A stretch of 20,158 nucleotides of DNA from an uncultured Kiritimatiellota bacterium (GTDB lineage: Bacteria > Verrucomicrobiota > Kiritimatiellia > RFP12 > UBA1067): the NCBI GenBank assembly GCA_934654805.1, contig CAKUGW010000050.1, positions 1 to 20,158 of the forward strand, in the 5' to 3' direction. Below are positions 1-6,442 of the stretch, in pieces. The notes beneath the pieces are model-generated. The model saw only the letters and a list, made by a program, of their open reading frames with translations, did no database searches and was not told where the DNA came from. The position numbers and the translations under genes were made by a program. Numbering within the stretch: position 1 is the first letter of the stretch; each line of letters begins with the position of its first letter.

Positions 1-316
1 GGTCGGGCCGCACGCCCGCCGGCAGGGGCTCCGCGCGCGGGGCCGGGGCCTCGGCGGTCGCCGCCCCGCCCTTCGGCGCCCGCGCAGCCGGCGGCGGCCT
101 CTTCCCGCGCCGGAAATCCAGATCGAGGCCGTCCGCCCTCCACGCCGCCCACGGCACGCTCGCCGCCCGCGCAACGAGCGGCGCCTGCGCGTTGTTGGTC
201 GCGACGAGCGACGTCATGAAGACGAGCGCGCCCACGGCGACGGCAATCCCGGCGACGGCGCACGCGAAGCGTGCCTTCCCCGTCCGCAGCCCCTTCAGCA
301 TCAGTTTGAAGATCAT
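1..316 (-). CDS. ABC transporter permease, N-terminal fragment (MacB/FtsX-like)
   Basis: This is an open frame of 105 codons from an ATG at 316 to the window edge, with no stop, so only the N terminus is present. It begins MIFKLMLKGLRTGKARF, a basic amphipathic start. A single hydrophobic segment follows at about residues 18-42 (VAGIAVAVGALVFMTSL). After it comes a polar stretch very rich in Ala, Pro and Arg. The short cationic lead-in plus the GIAVAVGALVF helix is the usual beginning of MacB/FtsX-type permeases, whose first helix is followed by a large extracytoplasmic domain. The gene lies 72 nt downstream of the HTH-cupin gene on the same strand, with a nested stem-loop between them. Substrate and ATPase partner cannot be seen. 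A different single-pass membrane protein cannot be excluded. Confidence 0.6.
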   Translation of the reverse strand, partial: MIFKLMLKGLRTGKARFACAVAGIAVAVGALVFMTSLVATNNAQAPLVARAASVPWAAWRADGLDLDFRRGKRPPPAARAPKGGAATAEAPAPRAEPLPAGVRPD

Positions 317-325
317 TTCAGCTCT

Positions 326-376
326 CGTTTTGGAGAATTGAACGCCACCGACGGCCGCCGCGTTCAGGCCAAAACG
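326..376 (-). other. Nested stem-loop between the HTH-cupin gene and the permease gene
   Basis: The outer arms CGTTTTGG (369-376 as read on the minus strand) and CCAAAACG (326-333) are a perfect 8-bp inverted repeat. Inside them TGAACGC (360-366) and GCGTTCA (339-345) form a second perfect 7-bp arm around a 14-nt loop. The internal loops are 2 and 5 nt. The hairpin ends 9 nt before the permease ATG and has no U-tract, so it looks more like a processing, stability or translation-control element than a classical terminator. Confidence 0.5.
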
Positions 377-388
377 GCCGGCCTCCCG

Positions 389-952
389 TCAGAACGGCAT
401 GAAGACGATGCCGTAGATCGAGGCCGGCTGGCCGTTCAGGGCGCGCAGGCCGTGCTTGACGACGGCGTTGTAGTAGGCCGTGTCGCCGGGCTTCAGGACG
501 GTCTTGTCGTTGCCGTAGGTGAGCTCGACCTCGCCCGCGAGGCAGATGATCAGCTCCTCGCCCTCATGCGACGAGACCTCGTCCACGCCATTGGCCTCGA
601 ACTCGATGCGGAACGGGTCCATGTGGCGGTCGGGCTTGCCGCGCGCGAGCGAATGCGACGAGTAGCCGAGCGTGTTCACGCCTTCGCCCGCGACCTTCGC
701 CGACGCGATGTCCGCCGCGCGCGTGACGATCGGGTCGGGCTTGAACTGGTCGTCCATGAACGTGCCGAGGCGCTGGCCGAGCGCTCGCGAGATCTTCGTC
801 AGCACGCCCAGCGCGGGCAGCACCTCGCCCTTTTCGATCGCGTTGATCGTCGCCTCGTCGACGCCGCTCTTCTTCGCGAGGTCGCACACGCCCATGTCGA
901 ACTTTTCGCGGTACGTGCGAATCCGCTCGCCAACCTTGTTTTCCGCGTTCAT
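389..952 (-). CDS. XRE-family HTH and cupin transcriptional regulator
   Basis: This 187-residue protein has an N-terminal helix-turn-helix of the XRE/Cro type (about residues 6-65, core LAKKSGVDEATINAIEKG) and a C-terminal cupin_2 barrel (about residues 115-187). Cupin motif 1 is visible as HEGEELIICLAGEVEL (His129, Glu133) and motif 2 as GDTAYYNAVVKHG (His167), the usual metal-ligand positions. Proteins of this build are small-molecule-sensing repressors or activators. It closes a minus-strand run with two CoA ligases and an amidohydrolase. The same HTH-plus-cupin module is fused to the ligase at 3866-6145, so both probably sense the same ligand. Upstream is a 236-nt spacer full of repeats; no clear Shine-Dalgarno is present before the ATG, only a purine-rich GAAAGAGAGAAAAC. 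The ligand is unknown. Confidence 0.88.
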   Translation of the reverse strand: MNAENKVGERIRTYREKFDMGVCDLAKKSGVDEATINAIEKGEVLPALGVLTKISRALGQRLGTFMDDQFKPDPIVTRAADIASAKVAGEGVNTLGYSSHSLARGKPDRHMDPFRIEFEANGVDEVSSHEGEELIICLAGEVELTYGNDKTVLKPGDTAYYNAVVKHGLRALNGQPASIYGIVFMPF

Positions 953-970
953 TTTTGTTTTCTCTCTTTC

Positions 971-1018
971 GGTTCTGGATTTCAGATTCGGTCCTGGATT
1001 TCAGATTTCAAATTTCAG
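971..1018. repeat. 19-bp tandem repeat of CTGGATTTCAGATT type
   Basis: CTGGATTTCAGATT occurs at 975-988 and again at 994-1007, a period of 19 bp (GGTTCTGGATTTCAGATTC, then a close copy). A degenerate third copy, TTTCAAATTTCAGAA, follows. The array lies just upstream of the HTH-cupin start codon and is more AT-rich than its surroundings. Confidence 0.75.
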
Positions 1019-1031
1019 AAGGAGTGATGGC

Positions 1032-1065
1032 AAGGAACGAAGGACAAAGGACAGCCGACAACGGC
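1032..1065 (+). repeat. Dispersed element GGACAAAGGACA, copy 1
   Basis: On the plus strand AAGGAACGA is followed by AGGACAAAGGACAGCCGACA and then ACGGC. A close copy lies in inverted orientation at 2974-3020, on the other side of the CoA ligase gene. A partial copy overlaps the start of the DUF167 gene near 18235-18288. Confidence 0.65.
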
Positions 1066-1087
1066 GGATGCGCCAGCAAAAACTGAA

Positions 1088-1186
1088 CCTCCATACTTAC
1101 TCCCTACTACTTACTACATACTCCTTGGCTACTTCCTACTTACGCCTTACTCCTTGCTCCTTGCTACTTGCTACTTACTCCTTGCT
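1088..1186. repeat. Tandem heptamer array, unit AGYAAGK on the minus strand
   Basis: On the plus strand thirteen consecutive units of the form MCTTRCT can be marked from 1186 down to 1095 (for example CCTTGCT, ACTTACT, ACTTGCT, CCTTACT, ACTTCCT). One unit is 8 bp long, and a fourteenth, weaker unit is at 1088-1094. The array begins 3 bp past the stop codon of the CoA ligase. It resembles the heptanucleotide STRR repeats described in heterocystous cyanobacteria, although the unit differs. Confidence 0.85.
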
Positions 1187-1188
1187 CC

Positions 1189-2928
1189 CTACGCCTCGGG
1201 CCACAGCTGGGCGGCCATCTCGCGCAGCTTGTACTTCTGGATCTTCTGGCTCGCCGTCATCGGGAAGACGTCCAGGAAGTGGACGTACTTCGGGATCTTG
1301 AACCAGCTGATCTTGTCCTTGCAGAAGACGGCCACGTCATGCTCCGAGATCTCGGAGCCCGTCGAGCGGATGATGAACGCCGCCGGCTGCTCGCCGTACT
1401 TCTTCGAGGGACAGCCGACGACCGCGACGTCCTTGACGCCCGGCATCGTGCCGAGGAAGTCCTCGACCTCCTTCGGCGAGATGTTCTCGCCGCCGCGAAT
1501 GATCAGGTCTTTCAGGCGCCCCGTGATGTAGTAGTAGCCGTCCGCGTCCATCTTGCCGATGTCGCCCGAATGGAGCCAGCCGTTCTTGTCGATGCACTTC
1601 GCCGTCTGCTCGGGCATCTTGTAGTAGCCCTTCATCGTGTTGAAGCCCCGGCAGCAGATCTCGCCATCCTGCCCGACCGGCGCGATCTCGCCCGACTCGG
1701 GGTCGATGATCGCGACCTCGACGCCGGGCAGCGCCTGGCCGATCGTCTGGCACTTGCGCGCGATGGACGTCTCGAAGTAGCGCGTCATCGTCATCACCGG
1801 GCCGGACTCCGTCAGGCCGTACGGGTTCGTGATCTCGCGCATGAACATCTTGTCGTTCGCCTGCTGCATGCGGTGCGTCGGACACGCCGAGCCGGACATG
1901 ATGCCCGTGCGGAGCGAGCGGAAGTCGAAGCGGTTGAACAGCGGATGGTCCAGCATCGCGATGTACATCGTCGGCACGCCGTACGTCGCCGTGCACTTCT
2001 CGCGCTCGATCGAGTTCATCACCTGCACGGGGTCGAACTTCTCGAGGAAGACCATCGTCGCGCCGTGGTTGACGCAGCTCATCACGCCGAGGACGCAGCC
2101 GAAGCAGTGGAAGAGCGGCACGGGAATGCAGACGCGGTCGCGGCACGTCAGGTTCTGGCACGCGCCGATCCAGAAGCCGTCGTTCGCGATGTTGCGGTGC
2201 GTGAGCTGCACGCCCTTCGGGAAGCCCGTCGTGCCCGACGTGTACTGCATGTTCACGACGTCGTTCACGTCCACCGTCGCCTGCCGCGCGAGGTAGTCCT
2301 CCTGCGAGACCTCGCACGCGAGGGACTTCACCTCGTTCAGCGAGTACATGCCGCGATGCTTCTCGCCGCCGAGGAAGAACACGCGCTTCAGGTGCGGATA
2401 GTTCGCGCTCTTGAGCTCGCCGCGCGGACACTCCTTCAGCTCGGGCACCAGCTCGTTGATGACTTGCACGTAGTCGCAGTCGCGGAAGCCGTTGATGACG
2501 AAGAGGTTCTCCGCGTCGGACTGCTTCAGCGCGAAGTCCATCTCGTGCGACTTGTAGTTCGTGTTCAGCGGCAGCAGGATCGCGCCGATCTTCGCCGTCG
2601 CGAACATGAGGACGACCCAGTGCGGCACATTCGTCGCCCACAGGGCCACCTTCTCGCCGCGATTGACGCCCAGCGCCATCAGGCCCTTCGCGACGAGATC
2701 GACCTCTTCGCCGAACTGATACCAGGTCAGGCGATAGTCGCGGTCGGCGTAGACGACGGCATCGTTCTCGCCGCAGCGCGCGATCGTCTGGTCCAGGAGC
2801 TGGCCCAGCGTGTACTCGCGCGTAATCGGCAGGTTGTGCCACGGCACACCCGTCGAGACGGACTGGGTGAACGGCGCGGTCTTCGGGGCCGTGCCAAACG
2901 GATCGGTGAGCTTGAATGGCTTGTTCAT
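1189..2928 (-). CDS. AMP-forming acyl-CoA ligase (FadD-like)
   Basis: This 579-residue member of the ANL superfamily is expected to activate a carboxylic acid with ATP and CoA in the cytoplasm. Visible motifs are the P-loop YTSGTTGFPKG (229-239), NPYGLTES (368-375), the LHSGD aspartate (452-456) and the hinge region GRLKDLIIRGGENISPKEVE (470-489). The C-terminal domain carries the catalytic lysine Lys562 in TASQKIQK. Most relatives have SGK or TGK there, so Gln561 replaces the usual glycine. Length and motif order are those of the medium/long-chain branch, but the acid cannot be read from sequence. The ATG at 2928 has no Shine-Dalgarno and follows a heptamer repeat array. The gene shares its strand with an amidohydrolase, another CoA ligase and HTH-cupin modules, and may be read from the attenuated promoter at 6371-6400. 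Confidence 0.93.
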   Translation of the reverse strand: MNKPFKLTDPFGTAPKTAPFTQSVSTGVPWHNLPITREYTLGQLLDQTIARCGENDAVVYADRDYRLTWYQFGEEVDLVAKGLMALGVNRGEKVALWATNVPHWVVLMFATAKIGAILLPLNTNYKSHEMDFALKQSDAENLFVINGFRDCDYVQVINELVPELKECPRGELKSANYPHLKRVFFLGGEKHRGMYSLNEVKSLACEVSQEDYLARQATVDVNDVVNMQYTSGTTGFPKGVQLTHRNIANDGFWIGACQNLTCRDRVCIPVPLFHCFGCVLGVMSCVNHGATMVFLEKFDPVQVMNSIEREKCTATYGVPTMYIAMLDHPLFNRFDFRSLRTGIMSGSACPTHRMQQANDKMFMREITNPYGLTESGPVMTMTRYFETSIARKCQTIGQALPGVEVAIIDPESGEIAPVGQDGEICCRGFNTMKGYYKMPEQTAKCIDKNGWLHSGDIGKMDADGYYYITGRLKDLIIRGGENISPKEVEDFLGTMPGVKDVAVVGCPSKKYGEQPAAFIIRSTGSEISEHDVAVFCKDKISWFKIPKYVHFLDVFPMTASQKIQKYKLREMAAQLWPEA

Positions 2929-2931
2929 GGT

Positions 2932-2966
2932 TGAGAAGTGAGTTGTGAGAGGTGAGAAGTGAGATG
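2932..2966. repeat. Tandem heptamer array, unit TGAGAAG
   Basis: Five contiguous 7-bp units on the plus strand read TGAGAAG, TGAGTTG, TGAGAGG, TGAGAAG and TGAGATG. The array starts 3 bp upstream of the start codon of the CoA ligase at 1189-2928, so it forms the immediate 5' context of that gene. Unit length matches the array at 1088-1186 although the sequence differs. Confidence 0.8.
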
Positions 2967-2973
2967 TTGCTGT

Positions 2974-3020
2974 GCCGCTGTCGGCTGTCTTTTGTCCTTT
3001 GTCCAGAAAATTCGTTCCTT
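2974..3020 (-). repeat. Dispersed element GGACAAAGGACA, copy 2 (inverted)
   Basis: On the minus strand AAGGAACGA is followed by a TTTTCT insertion, then GGACAAAGGACA, AAAGACAGCCGACA and GCGGC. This matches copy 1 (1032-1065) apart from two short insertions, but lies on the opposite strand. The two copies therefore bracket the CoA ligase as inverted repeats. Confidence 0.65.
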
Positions 3021-3031
3021 CGCTTGCTTGT

Positions 3032-3859
3032 TCATTCGCCGATCCCCAGCAGCCTTGCCGCGTTGGCGCCCAGCACGGCGCCCCAGTCTTCGGGCGCGCG
3101 GACGGCCTTCACCCACGCGAGCTCCTCCGGGTAGTGCGTCCACGGCCAGTCCGTCGCGAAGAGGATCCGCTCGCGCGGCCACGACCGCAACAGGCGCATC
3201 TCCTCGTCCTTGTGGTGGTTCTGCACGAGCGCGGACGTGTCGATGTAGGCGCCGAGGTCGAGCAGCTCGTCCGTCGCGTGCGGCGGATACCCCGAGCAGC
3301 CGCCGAGGTGCGCCGCGATGAAGGCGAGGCCCTTCACGTTCTTCAGCAGCGTCGCGATCTCCGACGGCCCGCAGGCGTCCGCGCGGTCCGGGTAGCCGAG
3401 GTCGCGCCCCGCGTGGCACTGGACGACGAGCCCCAGTTCCGCGACCTTGCGGAAGAGCGGCCAGACGGACGGGTCGGCGAGCGAGAAGTCCTGGTAGTAC
3501 GGATGGAACTTGAGGCCACGGATCCCGGCGGCGGCCGCCGCGTCCAGGTGCCGCGACCAGTCGGGGTCGCGCGGATGGACGGACGCGAAGGGAATGATCT
3601 TCCGCTGCGCGCGCGCCCCCGCCGCGCCGGAGAGGATCGCGACCGACCGCCGCAGGATGACGTCGAACTGGCCGGGCTTCGTCGCGATGGGGCACATCAC
3701 CGCCTTGTCCACGCCCGCGAGGTCGAGGGCGTCGAGGTGGTTCGCGAGCGTGCCGTCGCCCGACGGCGTGAGGCGGCCCGCCACGCCGCGGCACATGCCG
3801 TCCATGGCACGTGTCGCGACGGACGGCGCGAAGTCATGCGAATGTACGTCGATGATCAT
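3032..3859 (-). CDS. Amidohydrolase-2 family metal-dependent hydrolase
   Basis: This 275-residue TIM-barrel protein of the amidohydrolase superfamily (PF04909-like) opens with MIIDVHSHD, giving metal ligands His6 and His8. Further candidate ligands are GLKFHP (His119), VVQCHAGRD (His149), AAHLGG (His184) and FATDWPW (Asp237). Members hydrolyse or decarboxylate small acids and cyclic compounds; the substrate here is not evident. No signal peptide is visible, so it is probably cytoplasmic. The start lies 6 nt after the stop of the HTH-cupin-ligase gene, so the two are almost certainly cotranscribed. This suggests it supplies or removes a substrate of the ligases. A 103-nt spacer with repeats separates it from the next ligase. 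Confidence 0.88.
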   Translation of the reverse strand: MIIDVHSHDFAPSVATRAMDGMCRGVAGRLTPSGDGTLANHLDALDLAGVDKAVMCPIATKPGQFDVILRRSVAILSGAAGARAQRKIIPFASVHPRDPDWSRHLDAAAAAGIRGLKFHPYYQDFSLADPSVWPLFRKVAELGLVVQCHAGRDLGYPDRADACGPSEIATLLKNVKGLAFIAAHLGGCSGYPPHATDELLDLGAYIDTSALVQNHHKDEEMRLLRSWPRERILFATDWPWTHYPEELAWVKAVRAPEDWGAVLGANAARLLGIGE

Positions 3860-3865
3860 GCGCGC

Positions 3866-6145
3866 TTACAGCTTGTTGCGCTGGATCTTGCCGCTGATCG
3901 TCTTCGGCAGGTCGTCGCGGAAGACGACGATGCGCGGATACTTGTACGGCGCGGTGTGCGACTTGACGTAGTTCTGCACGTCCTTCTTCAGCGCCTCCGA
4001 CGGCTCCTGCCCCTTCACGAGGCGGATCGTCGCCTTGACGACCTGGCCGCGCACGGGGTCGGGCGCCGCCGACACGCCGCACTCGAGGACGTAGGGCAGC
4101 TCCATGATGACGTTCTCGATCTCCGCCGGGCCGATCCGGTAGCCGGACGACTTGATCACGTCGTCGGCGCGGCCGACGTAGTGGTAGTAGCCGTCCTCGT
4201 CCTTCCACGCGAGGTCGCCCGTGTGGTAGACGCCGCCGCGCCAGGCCTCGTCCGTCTTCTCCTCGTCCTTGTAGTAGCCGAGGAAGATGCCGGGGTGCGC
4301 GTGGTCGCGCGGCGTCCTGACGACGATCTCGCCGTGCTCGCCGGGCGGGACGCTCCGGCAGTCCTCGTCCACGAGGTCGATGCCGTAGTCCGGCACGGGC
4401 CGGCCCATCGAGCCGGGCTTGAGCCTGTCGCCCACGAGGTTCGCGAGCGCGAGCGTCGTCTCCGTCTGGCCGAAGCCCTCGAAGATCTTGAGGCCCGTCG
4501 CCTTCTCGAACTGGACAAACACCTCCGGGTTCAGCGCCTCGCCCGCCGTCGTCGCGTGCTTCACGGACGAGAAGTCGTACTTCGAGATGTCCTCCTTGAT
4601 GAGCATGCGGTACATCGTCGGCGGCGCGCAGAACGTCGTGATCCTGTACTTCGCGAACATCGGCAGGATCTTCTCCGCGTCAAAGCGCGTGAAGTCGTAC
4701 GTGAAGACCGCGCCCTCGCAGAGCCACTGGCCGTAGAGCTTGCCCCAGAGCGCCTTGCCCCAGCCCGTCTCGGAGATCGTGAAGTGCAGGCCGTCCGGCT
4801 CGACGAGATGCCAGTACTTCGCCGTCACGTAGTGGCCGAGCGCGTAGGTGTAGCTGTGCAGCGCCATCTTCGGGTAGCTCGTCGTGCCGCTCGTGAAGAA
4901 CATGAGCATCGGGTCCTGGCCGCCCGGCGCGTCGCCCGGCCGCGCGTAGACGGACGAGTAGCCGTGGATCTCGCTGTCGTAGGCGCGCCAGCCCGGCCGC
5001 TTGCCGTTGACGAGGACCTTGACGAGGCTCGCGCCCAGTTCCTTTTCCGCCTCCTCGGCCTGCTCGGCCGTGATGCCGTCCGCCGTGCAGAAGATCGCCT
5101 TCACGTCGCCGGCCTTGAAGCGGTAGGTGAAGTCGTGCGTCATGAGCTGGTTCGTCGCGGGGATGACGACCGCGCCGACCTTGTGGCACGCGAGGACGAC
5201 GGGCCAGAACTGGTAGTGCCGCTTCAGGACGAGCATCACCTTGTCGCCCTTGCCGATGCCGAGCGCCTTCAGGTAGTTCGCCGCGCGGTTCGAGTCCTCC
5301 GCCATGTCCTTGAACGTGAAGCGGCGCTCCGTCATGTGGTCGGAGACGTGCAGCATCGCCAGCCGCTCCGGGTCGCGCCGCGCGATCTCGTCGACGATGT
5401 CGAAGGCGAAGTTGAAGCGCTCCGTGTTCTTGAAGGCGATGTGCTTCAGGCAGCCCGCCTCGTCCTCCTCGACGTCGACGAACCGCTGCACCGCCTTCGG
5501 CGCGGCGGTCGGCTGGGGCCGGTGGAAGATCGCCTGCGCCGTCGGGAGCGCGACCTCCTCGCCGTCCGCCGACATGATCATCGCGAGGAACGTGCAGGGC
5601 TTGCCGCCGACGGCGATCATCCCGTGCGGCACGGACGAGCGGTAGAACGCCGAGTCGCCCGCCTTCAGCGTCTCCTCGTGGTCGCCGACCTTGAGGCGCA
5701 TCTCGCCGCTCAGGATGTAGTCGTACTCCTGCCCGCCGTGGGTCGAGGTCGCGATCGGCCGGCTCTGCAGGGCCGGGTCGTAGTCGTACGTCACGAAGTA
5801 GGGCGTCGCCTGGCGGTTGCGGAACAGGGCCGCCATGTTGCGGATCTCGATGCCCGCCTCGCGCGCCGTGACGACGCCCTCCCCGGCGCGCGTGACCTGC
5901 AGGTCGGCGAGCTTCGCCGTGCGGCCTTCGAGCAGCGCCATCAGGTCGACGCCGAAGACGAGCGCGCACTTGTGCAGGAAGGAGAACGGCGGATCGCTCT
6001 CGGCCGCCTCGATCGCGCGGCACTCCGCCTCCGTCACGCCCGTCCGCGCCGCCAGCTCGGCTTGCGTCAGGCCCTCGATCTCGCGCATCTCGCGGACGCG
6101 GGCCGCGATGCCCCTCAAGGTCTCCTGTGTCTCGACCGTATTCAT
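3866..6145 (-). CDS. HTH-cupin-acyl-CoA ligase fusion protein
   Basis: This 759-residue protein joins a regulator to an enzyme. Residues about 12-72 form an XRE-type HTH (LTQAELAARTGVTEAECRAIE). Residues about 125-192 form a cupin with His136, Glu140 and His174 in the ligand motifs. Residues about 235-759 are a complete AMP-forming CoA ligase most like acetyl/medium-chain acyl-CoA synthetases. The ligase has P-loop TSGTTSYPK (418-426), GFGQTET (557-563), HTGD (641-644), the hinge GRADDVIKSSGYRIGP (658-673) and catalytic Lys753 in ISGKIQRNKL at the very C terminus. All core motifs are intact, so it should be an active ligase that may also bind DNA. The first 190 residues have the same design as the separate regulator at 389-952. 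Expression is probably set by the leader-peptide attenuator upstream. The acid substrate is unknown; branched-chain or aryl-acetic acids are a hypothesis from context. Confidence 0.92.
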   Translation of the reverse strand: MNTVETQETLRGIAARVREMREIEGLTQAELAARTGVTEAECRAIEAAESDPPFSFLHKCALVFGVDLMALLEGRTAKLADLQVTRAGEGVVTAREAGIEIRNMAALFRNRQATPYFVTYDYDPALQSRPIATSTHGGQEYDYILSGEMRLKVGDHEETLKAGDSAFYRSSVPHGMIAVGGKPCTFLAMIMSADGEEVALPTAQAIFHRPQPTAAPKAVQRFVDVEEDEAGCLKHIAFKNTERFNFAFDIVDEIARRDPERLAMLHVSDHMTERRFTFKDMAEDSNRAANYLKALGIGKGDKVMLVLKRHYQFWPVVLACHKVGAVVIPATNQLMTHDFTYRFKAGDVKAIFCTADGITAEQAEEAEKELGASLVKVLVNGKRPGWRAYDSEIHGYSSVYARPGDAPGGQDPMLMFFTSGTTSYPKMALHSYTYALGHYVTAKYWHLVEPDGLHFTISETGWGKALWGKLYGQWLCEGAVFTYDFTRFDAEKILPMFAKYRITTFCAPPTMYRMLIKEDISKYDFSSVKHATTAGEALNPEVFVQFEKATGLKIFEGFGQTETTLALANLVGDRLKPGSMGRPVPDYGIDLVDEDCRSVPPGEHGEIVVRTPRDHAHPGIFLGYYKDEEKTDEAWRGGVYHTGDLAWKDEDGYYHYVGRADDVIKSSGYRIGPAEIENVIMELPYVLECGVSAAPDPVRGQVVKATIRLVKGQEPSEALKKDVQNYVKSHTAPYKYPRIVVFRDDLPKTISGKIQRNKL

Positions 6146-6203
6146 TTCGTCTGCTTCTTTCTTGTCTGTCTTGTTCGGTTTCCCGTCTTGTCTCTTAAAT
6201 CAG

Positions 6204-6236
6204 AACGGCCCCTCTCGTCATCCGAGCGGGGCCGTT
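6204..6236 (-). terminator. Attenuator hairpin (terminator form, segments 3:4)
   Basis: Read on the minus strand, AACGGCCCC (6228-6236) pairs perfectly with GGGGCCGTT (6204-6212). Inside, CTCG and CGAG extend the stem beyond one G-A mismatch and leave a 5-nt loop, GATGA. The following U-run is weak (CTGATTT), so termination strength is uncertain. It lies 25 nt after the leader-peptide stop and 58 nt before the fusion gene. Confidence 0.75.
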
Positions 6237-6284
6237 AGCTTGCTTGACGTGAACATTCACCTCAGCGACAACCAACAGCCCCGC
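6226..6284 (-). promoter_or_regulatory. Antiterminator pairing (segments 2:3)
   Basis: On the minus strand GCGGGGCTGTT (6274-6284), inside the leader-peptide reading frame just after its Ile run, is complementary over 11 positions, with one G-U pair, to AACGGCCCCGC (6226-6236). That second segment is the 5' arm of the terminator hairpin, so the two structures exclude each other. A ribosome stalled at the Ile codons would leave segment 2 free and prevent the terminator. A ribosome reaching the stop codon would cover segment 2 and permit it. Confidence 0.75.
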
Positions 6285-6345
6285 GACTAATGATAATCGC
6301 GGCAATGCTAAGCTCGAGACCAAGGTTCATGTTCATCGTGTTCAT
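6262..6345 (-). CDS. Leader peptide of an Ile-type attenuator
   Basis: This 27-codon ORF starts at ATG 6345; in-frame ATGs at 6336 and 6330 are alternatives. It contains Ile14 and then three consecutive Ile codons, ATT ATC ATT, at positions 17-19, followed by SRGAVGCR and TGA. The Ile run lies immediately before antiterminator segment 2, the spacing expected of a ribosome-stalling leader peptide such as those of ilv operons. Leucine (positions 8, 10, 12) and Val24 are also present, but only Ile is clustered. The predicted transcription start lies about 19 nt upstream of the first ATG, and the purine stretch GAAAAAGAAAAC precedes it. The peptide itself probably has no function beyond being translated. 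Confidence 0.75.
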   Translation of the reverse strand: MNTMNMNLGLELSIAAIIISRGAVGCR

Positions 6346-6370
6346 GTTTTCTTTTTCACAAACGGCGCGT

Positions 6371-6400
6371 ATGATACCAAATTTTCCGCCGCCTTGTCAA
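6371..6400 (-). promoter_or_regulatory. Promoter of the attenuated HTH-cupin-ligase operon
   Basis: On the minus strand a perfect -35 TTGACA (6395-6400) is followed after 18 bp by -10 TATCAT (6371-6376), with an extended -10 TGG in TTTGGTATCAT. The predicted start is near 6364. The sequence after the -10, ACGCGCC, is identical to that between -10 and ATG of icd. Confidence 0.8.
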
Positions 6401-6442
6401 CCACCCTGCGGGCCGAAAATGGTAATGGAGGAAAAATCTTCG

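Noticed and set aside
1088..1186. CRISPR array
   Set aside because: The units are 7 bp, contiguous and degenerate, with no spacers and no cas genes.
2972..6238. A plus-strand open frame of more than 1000 codons opposite the amidohydrolase and the fusion ligase
   Set aside because: It is the antisense of strongly recognised genes. Its translation is dominated by Arg, Val, Leu, Asp and His and shows no motif. Such frames are expected opposite GC-rich coding sequence.
389..6400. Toxin-antitoxin or phage-type regulator module based on the XRE domains
   Set aside because: Both XRE domains are fused to cupin domains and lie beside metabolic enzymes; no toxin or phage gene is present.
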